Below, piece by piece: positions 35,345 to 42,622 of a DNA stretch of 64,000 bases (the first letter of the stretch is position 1; each line of letters starts with the position of its first letter). Source of the stretch: Vitreoscilla massiliensis (GTDB lineage: Bacteria; Pseudomonadota; Gammaproteobacteria; Burkholderiales; Neisseriaceae); the NCBI RefSeq assembly GCF_001457815.1, contig NZ_LN898218.1:154611-218610 (forward strand), in the 5' to 3' direction. The notes under the pieces are model-generated. The model saw only the letters and a list, made by a program, of their open reading frames with translations, was not told the origin of the DNA and did no database searches. The position numbers were made by a program, and so were the translations under genes.

Positions 35345-36553
35345 ATGGCAGTATTAACTGATATTAAAGCTCGCAATATCAAACCGGAATCTACTGCTCT
35401 TCCTCATGGTGGAGTGGTTGGTTTGTCATTACTACCCACAAAAACCAAAGGCCATGGGAAATGGGTACTTCGATATGTTAGTCCAACCACTGGTAAGCGT
35501 CGTAATGCCGGATTAGGTAGCTATCCCCAAATAGGCATTGCAGAAGTCGGTAAATTGGGTATGGAGTTTCGTATCCAATTACAAAATGGTCAGGATCCTT
35601 TAGATGAAAAAGCAAAAAATGATGCGCAAGCTCAATTTGCTAAAGACATTCCTACATTTCAAGAGGCTGCTATTACTTTACATGCTGACTTACTACCTAG
35701 CTGGAAAAATATCAAACATGGCCAGCAATGGATAAATACATTGACTCAGTATGCTTTTCCAATGTTAGGTAATAGACAACTTAATCAAATTGAACCAGCT
35801 CATATTGCCAATGTATTAAAACCCATATGGCTTGATAAAGCAGAAACCGCTGGTCGTGTTAAACAAAGGATACATGCCATTATGGCTTGGGGATGGGCAC
35901 ATGGTTACTGCCAAGGTAATCCTGTAGATGTAGTAGATAAACTGCTACCTACTCAACCTAATAAAACCACCAGAATTCAAAACCAACCAGCCATGCCTTG
36001 GCGTCAAATTCCTGATTTTATTCAGCGATCAGTTCACACTACCAATCAATATGATATTACACGTGCAATTTTACTATTTCTGATTTTAACCGCATGTCGC
36101 TCTGGTGAAGCCAGAGGTATGAGATGGAGTGAGGTTGATTTCGAAGCCAGAGTTTGGGTGATACCAGCAGAACGCATGAAAATGAAGCTGCCTCACCGAG
36201 TCCCCTTATCTACACAAGCTATCGAAATACTTCAAGGTTTACAAGGAATTGATACAAATTTAGTATTCCCTTCCCCACGAAAAAAAGCAGAGTTATGTGA
36301 TATGGTGTTAACATCATTTTTACGAAAACATCATGCTCCCAGTGACACACCTAATCGCATTGCAACTGCACATGGCTTCAGGTCCAGTTTTAGAGACTGG
36401 TGTAGCGAACACCAATACCCTCGTGACTTAGCCGAACGGGCACTAGCGCACAGCATCTCCAACCGAGTTGAGGCTGCATATCACCGTACCGATTTATTAG
36501 AGCAACGACGCCCGATGATGCAGGCGTGGGCTGACTGGGTGTTAGGCAAATAA
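35345..36553 (+). CDS. Tyrosine integrase (P4-type, DUF4102 N-terminal domain)
   Basis: 402 residues in the P4-integrase layout: an N-terminal DUF4102 arm-binding domain (LTDIKARNIKPE...RNAGLGSYPQIGIAE), a SAM-like core-binding part and the catalytic domain. All catalytic residues are present: Arg252 (TACRSGEARG), His343 and Arg346 (AHGFRSS), His369 (LAHS) and nucleophile Tyr379 (AAYHRTD). Base composition is more AT-rich than the catabolic genes to the left. It probably still excises or integrates the island that begins at the tRNA-like fragment. Confidence 0.92.
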   Translation: MAVLTDIKARNIKPESTALPHGGVVGLSLLPTKTKGHGKWVLRYVSPTTGKRRNAGLGSYPQIGIAEVGKLGMEFRIQLQNGQDPLDEKAKNDAQAQFAKDIPTFQEAAITLHADLLPSWKNIKHGQQWINTLTQYAFPMLGNRQLNQIEPAHIANVLKPIWLDKAETAGRVKQRIHAIMAWGWAHGYCQGNPVDVVDKLLPTQPNKTTRIQNQPAMPWRQIPDFIQRSVHTTNQYDITRAILLFLILTACRSGEARGMRWSEVDFEARVWVIPAERMKMKLPHRVPLSTQAIEILQGLQGIDTNLVFPSPRKKAELCDMVLTSFLRKHHAPSDTPNRIATAHGFRSSFRDWCSEHQYPRDLAERALAHSISNRVEAAYHRTDLLEQRRPMMQAWADWVLGK

Positions 36554-36581
36554 TCAATATTTAGTTGGCCTACAACATACT

Positions 36582-36603
36582 TTGATGACCGCTTGTGCGG
36601 CCA
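36582..36603. terminator. Weak stem-loop after the integrase
   Basis: GATGACCGC and GCGGCCATC pair over a four-base loop with one mismatch, 29 bp after the integrase stop. There is no T run. Confidence 0.35.
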
Positions 36604-36633
36604 TCTGTAACGAAGGTCACTTACACAAAATAG

Positions 36634-36753
36634 CGTACAGGCTCCAAAGAATCGGTAAATTATGCCGTTGCTTGCTCAGGTAACAGTTGCAAAATCATTG
36701 ATGTGCTCAGTGGTGGCTCCGTCACAAAAATGATTAATCAAGAGTGTCACTAA
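36634..36753 (+). pseudogene. Remnant of a small gene related to 59159-59296
   Basis: An open stretch of 39 codons bounded by TAG and TAA with no start codon. Its last 20 residues, KIIDVLSGGSVTKMINQECH, match KITKVFSDGSVTKMINKEC of the small gene near 59.2 kb, and the DNA is also closely alike. So it is a decayed copy of that gene. Function unknown. Confidence 0.65.
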
Positions 36754-36847
36754 ATCAGTACTGATCAGCCCCGAGTATCTCGAAAGAAGTTTATCTTGAT
36801 TCATGCCCTTTTGGTTGAGTATGCAAGTTGGTGATAAATATGTTATT

Positions 36848-36951
36848 TCAAAATTCCGCTGGTGTCACGTAGTCTATCAAACCCAATAAACGTCGATTGT
36901 TAAACCAACCTACCCAGTTTAGTGTCGTCAACTCCACAGCGATTAGCAAAA
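36848..36951 (-). pseudogene. C-terminal fragment of an IS3-family transposase
   Basis: About 34 codons on the minus strand ending in TGA, with NWVGWFNNRRLLGLIDYVTP followed by AEF. This is the hallmark end of IS3/IS150-type OrfB. The rest of the transposase is gone and an in-frame stop precedes the fragment. It differs from the intact IS3 copy at the right edge (which ends FKRPHTANNGMSPLEYE), so it derives from another element. Confidence 0.75.
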
Positions 36952-37059
36952 TTTAGATTGTTTCAATCACTGAACATGCTATTTAGTTTATATTTGGTCA
37001 ATAACATACATTTAAATATGAAATTTGCATTTAAAACCTATACTTAAAATACTTTACGC
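36952..37059. other. AT-rich spacer before the phosphatase gene
   Basis: Between remnants and the 37125 gene; no coding feature seen. It merges into a TATAAT hexamer at 37060. Confidence 0.4.
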
Positions 37060-37065
37060 TATAAT
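37060..37065 (+). promoter_or_regulatory. Consensus -10 hexamer before the SpoIIE-type gene
   Basis: Perfect TATAAT with no good -35 at 16-18 bp. If used, transcription would begin near 37072, which rules out the GTG at 37074 as start and favours the ATG at 37125. Confidence 0.4.
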
Positions 37066-37124
37066 GAAGTCCATTGTGTATACACTCAACTAGGGTGAGG
37101 GCAACAGGCTCTTTTGTCTCAAAA

Positions 37125-39428
37125 ATGCTGCATAAAATACCCCTTTCTTTACGCGTAACCGTGGTCTTTATCTTGGCTACTTTATTGCCTATGGGTATTT
37201 TTGGCTATCTCAGTGTCAAACACGACATAGAACAAATCCGGCACGACCAACAAGCGGCGCTCCAAAATGATGCCAATGGTTTGACTTTACAACTGCAAGC
37301 CGTTGCCAGACAATACCAAATATTGACTCGCGCCATTGCAGCAGATGCCGATGTTGTCGCCTATGCGCAAAACCGCACTGCCGCACATCGCACAGATGCT
37401 GCTGCCGCACAACAAGCCTTACATGATTTGCAAAAATTGCATCAATCCATACCCCATGCACGGCAAGTATCCATCGTGTCTGAGCAAGCGGTGGTACAAT
37501 TGTCTTCATTAACTGCGCCAGTGACGCTCAAGCCAACCAACCTGTCAGAGTTGAAAAAAATCCTGTCAGCCCGTACAGAAACCTTGTTATTGCAGCAGCA
37601 AAGCCTGTATTTCACTGCGCCCATACTGTCGGCCAAACAAAATTATTTGGGAATGATGTTGGTAGAAGTTGATGCCACAGTGATGTTCCAAATCCTGCAG
37701 CAAGAAGCGCTTAACCATCCAGATTATGCAGTGAAATTGCAACACGCCAATGGCACCACCCTTGTTAGCATTGCGGCCGTAAATCTGAACTCCGTTGATA
37801 ACCACCATGCACTTCATCGTAACTCGCCTATCCAAGCCCAAGCCTCCGTTATCCATTCTGATTTAATTATCGTTTTAAGCAAAGCGGATGACTTGGTGAT
37901 GCAACCAATTAAGCAGTTGCTATGGAACAATGGCATCATTTTGCTCTTGTGCTTACTCAGCAGCACGGGAGCCACATGGTTCATCAGCCGGCGTTTAACC
38001 CAGCCCATACAGCTGCTCATCAACAAATCACAACAAGTACAGCAAGGCCATTACCGCACGCCAGAATTGGATGGACCACTGGGTTTACAGGCCGCACGTC
38101 AAGATGAAATGGGCAAATTCATAGCGGTGTACAATCAGATGGTGACCGACATTCACCAACGTGCAGAGATATTAGAGTCTTTGATTGCCGAACGCACCGC
38201 TGAACTGTCCTCATCCAATCAATTACTGGCACAAAACCAGCAACGGCTTAACCAAGAGTTACAATTGGCGTACGACATGCAACAAGCTTTTTTGCCACAG
38301 CAATTTGTGCATGCTCTTCAATTTGAGGTTTTTGCGGCCATGCATCCTGCTCAAGAAATGGGTGGGGATTTTTACGACTGCTTTGAATTGGAAAATGGAC
38401 ATCATGCTTTATTGGTTGCGGATGTGGCCGGCAAAGGTATAGCTGCGGCATTTTTTATGGCCATTTCCAGTACCCTCATTAAGCAAGCGGCAACCAAACA
38501 CACAGAGCCACATCAGGTCTTGAATCTTGCCAATAAGTGGCTGTGCCAACGCAATCCGCTCAATCTGTTTGTCACAGTCTTTTATGCGGTTTTCGACCCG
38601 CACACCCTGACCTTACATTATGCCAATGCCGGCCATCCCAGTGCTTTATGGCTGTCACATCAACACCAGCTGCAAGCGTTAGACAGCCCGCCACAGCTAC
38701 CACTTGGAGCATGGGAGGACGTCAGTTATCGTTCTCACAGCGTAGCATTACAGCCGCATGACTGTGTGGTGTTATACAGCGATGGCGTGACTGAAGCCCT
38801 CTCCCCATCTCAACAAGAGTACGGCGAGCAACGTTTGCATGCATTGTTAGGCATAGCCAAAAAACACCTACATGCACAAGACATTTTTCAGGCCTTAAAA
38901 AACGATGTCAGTCTTTTTGTAGAATCAGCACAAGCCCATGATGACATCACGGCCTTGGTGTTGAAAGTCAAGGCGCAGCCTCAAACATGTTTACAGCAAC
39001 AACGCTGGCAAATTACACCCACTTTCAGTGACATTGATGCCTTGAATCTCGCCATCAGCGACCACCTCCAGGTCTTGCTGCCCACACAAAGTCATACCAT
39101 TTATGCTGTTTGTGTTTGTTTAGAAGAAATCCTCAGCAATCTTGTTCGGCATGGTCACCACCCTGCTGACTGTGTACTGTCCATAACCATCAGTGTTTAC
39201 AACACCGCCATTCGATGCTGCATACGAGACAATTCCACTCCCTTTAATCCCTTTGCCATTCGGCCTAAAACCGATTTAGCTGCAGATATTCTCGACAAAG
39301 AATTGGGGGGTTTGGGTTTGCAATTGTTATTGCAACTGGCAGATGAATGGGATTACCACAGCCATGATGGTCACAATACCACCTTATTCAGCGTACATTT
39401 TTCAACCCACACGAGGACAAACACATGA
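37125..39428 (+). CDS. Membrane SpoIIE/PP2C phosphatase with HAMP and HATPase (anti-sigma kinase-like) domains
   Basis: About 767 residues. TM helix 1 (residues 8-30), a periplasmic sensor region, TM helix 2 (about 267-287), HAMP (288-340), coiled coil, a SpoIIE phosphatase domain (about 400-610) and a C-terminal RsbW-like HATPase. The phosphatase has its metal residues: MGGDFYD, VADVAGKGIAAAF, YANAGHPS, LYSDGVTEA and AHDDITAL. The HATPase has its N box (CLEEILSNLVRHG), G1 (RDNSTPFNP) and GGLGLQLL. One protein thus holds both opposing activities of a partner switch. The STAS gene overlaps by 4 bp. Start uncertain: a GTG at 37074 is in frame. Confidence 0.88.
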   Translation: MLHKIPLSLRVTVVFILATLLPMGIFGYLSVKHDIEQIRHDQQAALQNDANGLTLQLQAVARQYQILTRAIAADADVVAYAQNRTAAHRTDAAAAQQALHDLQKLHQSIPHARQVSIVSEQAVVQLSSLTAPVTLKPTNLSELKKILSARTETLLLQQQSLYFTAPILSAKQNYLGMMLVEVDATVMFQILQQEALNHPDYAVKLQHANGTTLVSIAAVNLNSVDNHHALHRNSPIQAQASVIHSDLIIVLSKADDLVMQPIKQLLWNNGIILLLCLLSSTGATWFISRRLTQPIQLLINKSQQVQQGHYRTPELDGPLGLQAARQDEMGKFIAVYNQMVTDIHQRAEILESLIAERTAELSSSNQLLAQNQQRLNQELQLAYDMQQAFLPQQFVHALQFEVFAAMHPAQEMGGDFYDCFELENGHHALLVADVAGKGIAAAFFMAISSTLIKQAATKHTEPHQVLNLANKWLCQRNPLNLFVTVFYAVFDPHTLTLHYANAGHPSALWLSHQHQLQALDSPPQLPLGAWEDVSYRSHSVALQPHDCVVLYSDGVTEALSPSQQEYGEQRLHALLGIAKKHLHAQDIFQALKNDVSLFVESAQAHDDITALVLKVKAQPQTCLQQQRWQITPTFSDIDALNLAISDHLQVLLPTQSHTIYAVCVCLEEILSNLVRHGHHPADCVLSITISVYNTAIRCCIRDNSTPFNPFAIRPKTDLAADILDKELGGLGLQLLLQLADEWDYHSHDGHNTTLFSVHFSTHTRTNT

Positions 39429-39778
39429 CTTTTGCCCTGAACCCGATACAACACCCCCATTACTGGATACTCGAATTTACAGGCCGCTTAGATACCCAAG
39501 CCAGTATGGCATTGGATCAGAATTTTCAGTCCTTATTGCAGGCATTACCACCACACACAATACTGGATTTAAGCGCACTGGATTACATCGCCAGCGCTGG
39601 ATTGCGGATGATTTTGTTGGCTTTAAAGCAAGCCAAACAGCAAAACTGTGCCATCAGCATGTGTGGCTTACAAGAATCTGTGGCGCAGGTTTTGCATATC
39701 AGCGGTTTTTTAAACTTGCTGACAGTTCATGCCACTCGTGAAGCCGCCTTAAGCCAACTCCCGCCAGCGGCTTCTTAA
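39425..39778 (+). CDS. STAS-domain anti-sigma factor antagonist
   Basis: 117 residues, one STAS domain as in SpoIIAA/RsbV. The phosphorylatable serine is Ser57 in LDYIASAGLRMILLA, preceded by a typical ILDLS strand. Dephosphorylated by the SpoIIE domain and phosphorylated by a RsbW-like kinase, it would bind or release its partner. ATG overlaps the phosphatase stop by 4 bp, so they are translated together. Its stop faces the GNAT-fusion gene's stop across only 7 bp. Confidence 0.9.
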   Translation: MTFALNPIQHPHYWILEFTGRLDTQASMALDQNFQSLLQALPPHTILDLSALDYIASAGLRMILLALKQAKQQNCAISMCGLQESVAQVLHISGFLNLLTVHATREAALSQLPPAAS

Positions 39779-39785
39779 ACTGGAT

Positions 39786-41312
39786 TTACAAGCCCTCACG
39801 CTGATGGTAGGCAGCAAAAACCAGGTGCTTGATTTGCTCAGCAGCTTCTCCTACGGCAAAGACAGTAGCTTCCTGCAAAAATTGATTGTTCACGTATTGC
39901 AACATCAAGGTAGCTGGATAAGGTGAATAAGGCATCAAGCCCCCGCTGATAAAGCCAAGCGCTGTTAAATCTTGGTAAAACAAGCGGGCATCGGCCTGAC
40001 TCAAATCCAGCAATGCATACACAGCATCAATATGCGCGCGGCACAACTGTCTCAACACACTGTGTATCTCGGCTAGGCTATCGCCGCACCAATGTCCCAC
40101 AGACAAATAGGCAATGTTCAAACTGGCTTCAACATGGTAATGCAGCTCAGTATGCGCTGAGTTGGCAACCCAATCAGCATCCGCTTGATTCAGCAATGGC
40201 AAGCCCAATTGCTGCGCAACAGCCATGAGCTGTTTGGACTCTGATTCCGGCAAATACACAGCCATTGGGGCGACTGGCTGTAGCAATTTACAACAATAAA
40301 ATACTGAGCCACGCTGTGCATCTTGCAGAGTGTGTACGCTTTTCAATTGCATAGATACAGGCGTGTAAGCCAACATTAATGCACACATCACATAAGCATG
40401 TTGTAAAACTATTTTCTGTGTGTATGGATGGGTACTGACCGCATGCACACATACAGCTTTTTCAGAACGCTGAGGCAGCTGCTGTTCCAGCGAGGCCCAC
40501 AAACGGTTAAATATGCCCAATCCTTGGTATGGCGGGGCAACCACAGCCGCACCCAACTCCAATAAATCGGCATCGGCACTGGTTTTCATGATGGCGCAAT
40601 GCCCTACCAATTCCTCATCAGGTGTCACTGCCACATGAGAATACAAACGCCCATCGACACTGCGTTGGCCAATTTTTTCAGCAATGTACAAATCAGAATT
40701 GACATAAGTATAGCCATAGTTTTGGTGCATCAATCGCGCCACATAAATACCATCAGCGGCCTGTAAGCCTCGCAAGCTTATGTCTTCGCGTTGCCAACCA
40801 TGGCTTTGCTCTGTGGCCGTCACACTGGTCATGGTCGCATCGGCTTCAGGCAATTGCCATTCCAATTCCAAACTTTGGCCATGCACAGACGGTGGTAATA
40901 CCCGCACTTTATCAACGATATTTTGCAGTAAAAACACTGATAAGCCTCGGATATCTGCATCGGCCTGTCCCAAATTCGATGGTGTGAATTGCGGTAACAT
41001 TGCAAAATCATAAGGTAAATCATCGTCGGTAATGCGCACCTGCAAAGTTTGGTTTTGAATGCATATGTGTATCTCAAACTCACCTGCCGCCGCCCAGCCA
41101 CCACCCAAATTTATGTCGCCATGTATCAATTGCAATATGGTATTGAAACTCTCCTCTATGGCCAATTCCATTAAATCCAAACGCGCAGATGAAAATGACC
41201 ACGTTGTGGCAAAACTGCGCAGGGTTTGCTGCACTAAAGCAATGGAAGCTTGTTGCACCGGCACCCGCAATTGTGTCCATAACATGCCGGTCTTGACTTG
41301 ATGCACATGCAT
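39786..41312 (-). CDS. HATPase (RsbW-like)-GNAT acetyltransferase fusion
   Basis: 508 residues. Residues 1-150 form a serine-kinase/anti-sigma-type HATPase: MELAIEESFNTIL is the N box, ITDDDLPYDF the G1-like loop, RGLSVFLLQNIVD the G2-like segment. From about 175 a GNAT fold follows, with acetyl-CoA loop VVAPPYQGLGIFNRLW. The last 170 residues look like a divergent acetyltransferase-like half with ALGFISGG. It is last in the Lux-like operon and convergent with the STAS gene, so it is the likely binding partner of the STAS protein, switching the acetyltransferase or the reductase module. Role inferred. Confidence 0.82.
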   Translation of the reverse strand: MHVHQVKTGMLWTQLRVPVQQASIALVQQTLRSFATTWSFSSARLDLMELAIEESFNTILQLIHGDINLGGGWAAAGEFEIHICIQNQTLQVRITDDDLPYDFAMLPQFTPSNLGQADADIRGLSVFLLQNIVDKVRVLPPSVHGQSLELEWQLPEADATMTSVTATEQSHGWQREDISLRGLQAADGIYVARLMHQNYGYTYVNSDLYIAEKIGQRSVDGRLYSHVAVTPDEELVGHCAIMKTSADADLLELGAAVVAPPYQGLGIFNRLWASLEQQLPQRSEKAVCVHAVSTHPYTQKIVLQHAYVMCALMLAYTPVSMQLKSVHTLQDAQRGSVFYCCKLLQPVAPMAVYLPESESKQLMAVAQQLGLPLLNQADADWVANSAHTELHYHVEASLNIAYLSVGHWCGDSLAEIHSVLRQLCRAHIDAVYALLDLSQADARLFYQDLTALGFISGGLMPYSPYPATLMLQYVNNQFLQEATVFAVGEAAEQIKHLVFAAYHQREGL

Positions 41313-41322
41313 ATGGCCGCCC

Positions 41323-42612
41323 TTATGTGGATTGCAAACGTTGGTCTATCACCCGCAAAAGCTTGCCTGTGCGAGGATTGATGCTCAAATCGGCACTGCT
41401 TACCCACTCTATGGCAGGGGTATGTATCAAATCTGCCTTGAGCAATTCCAGAAACATCGGTCGCTGCTGGTACAAAATGTCAGTAATATGTCTGTATACT
41501 TGAGGAGACATGTCTTGAGGCAAAGCTGTTGCAAAACGCAAACAGCAGCGGTCTTTGTGTTCAAAGTGTTGTACCAAGATTTGAAAATTACTGATTTCAG
41601 GTAGGGTCGCATCGCGATTAATGTGGCTGACCAACTGTGCCACGTCATCGACATACAACGTCATCGGGCCTATGCGGGCACCGCTGTCACTGCGCCCCAA
41701 CACCTGAAAACGCCGATAAGCAGTGCCAGGTGCATCCACCCACTGCCCCATATCTCCAACAGGATAGCGAATAATCGGCATGAGTTTTCGGTGTAAATTA
41801 GTGATGACCAATATCCCTGCCACCCCTACTTCATTGATGTTATTACCAGCTTCATCGACAATTTCCAAAATGGTGCTGTCATCAAAGCAGTGGTGTACGC
41901 CAATGCCCGCTTCACGTGACGCATCCCAACCCAACTCCCCATAATCCACGCCAGCAATGCCAACAGACTGTACCTGACACTGTGGGAAATAGGCTTTTAA
42001 CAGGGCAATTTGGTCTGGAAACATCGGTTCACCCCCATACAAAAACCGCTGCAGATTCAATTGTTGGCGGGTTTCATCTGTCATTTGTCCCAACATGCTC
42101 ATCAAAGTGGTGGGAACACCTGCCAAGGTGCTGATTTTAAATTGTTGCCAGATGTGCATTATCTCCTCTATGTCTCCCCCCGCGATTGGGTAACACATGC
42201 CCACACCTGCTTGTTCTATGCTTTTACCTATGAATAAAAACGATGCATACAAGCGCCCAGCGTAGAATAAATTACCGATGCGTTCACCGACCTGTAAACC
42301 TGCTCGGCGCATACCTTGTCCAAATGCCATGGTAAATTCATGCCATTCTTGATTGGTAAAAACCGAATATTTGGGGTTACCAGTACTGCCGCCGCTTTTG
42401 AAGGTGATGCCATCAGCCAGTGCTTGTGTCATCACTTGATTTTGTTCAATGCCATTAGCTTGCCAAAATGCTGCCGCAGGCAAAAGTGGATGGTCTTGTA
42501 AACACCGATTGCCATCAGCAATATCCGCATACAACTGCCGATAAAAAGGTGAATGCTCACGCACATAGCTGAGTAAATGGTGCAATTTGGTGGTTTGAGT
42601 GGAGGTGTACAT
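41323..42612 (-). CDS. PaaK-like AMP-forming ligase
   Basis: 429 residues of the phenylacetate-CoA ligase/LuxE-like adenylate-forming group. Phosphate loop FKSGGSTGNPKYSVF near residue 90, then AGVPTTL and YGGEPMFPD, VGDMGQW and VLGRSDSGARIGP. GAGGTGAAG ahead of ATG 42612 fixes the start, 10 bp after the fusion gene. It activates a carboxylic acid as the adenylate, perhaps a CoA thioester. With a second ligase domain in the neighbour, the cluster has three ligase-type domains in all. Confidence 0.85.
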   Translation of the reverse strand: MYTSTQTTKLHHLLSYVREHSPFYRQLYADIADGNRCLQDHPLLPAAAFWQANGIEQNQVMTQALADGITFKSGGSTGNPKYSVFTNQEWHEFTMAFGQGMRRAGLQVGERIGNLFYAGRLYASFLFIGKSIEQAGVGMCYPIAGGDIEEIMHIWQQFKISTLAGVPTTLMSMLGQMTDETRQQLNLQRFLYGGEPMFPDQIALLKAYFPQCQVQSVGIAGVDYGELGWDASREAGIGVHHCFDDSTILEIVDEAGNNINEVGVAGILVITNLHRKLMPIIRYPVGDMGQWVDAPGTAYRRFQVLGRSDSGARIGPMTLYVDDVAQLVSHINRDATLPEISNFQILVQHFEHKDRCCLRFATALPQDMSPQVYRHITDILYQQRPMFLELLKADLIHTPAIEWVSSADLSINPRTGKLLRVIDQRLQST

Positions 42613-42622
42613 GTGCTTCACC

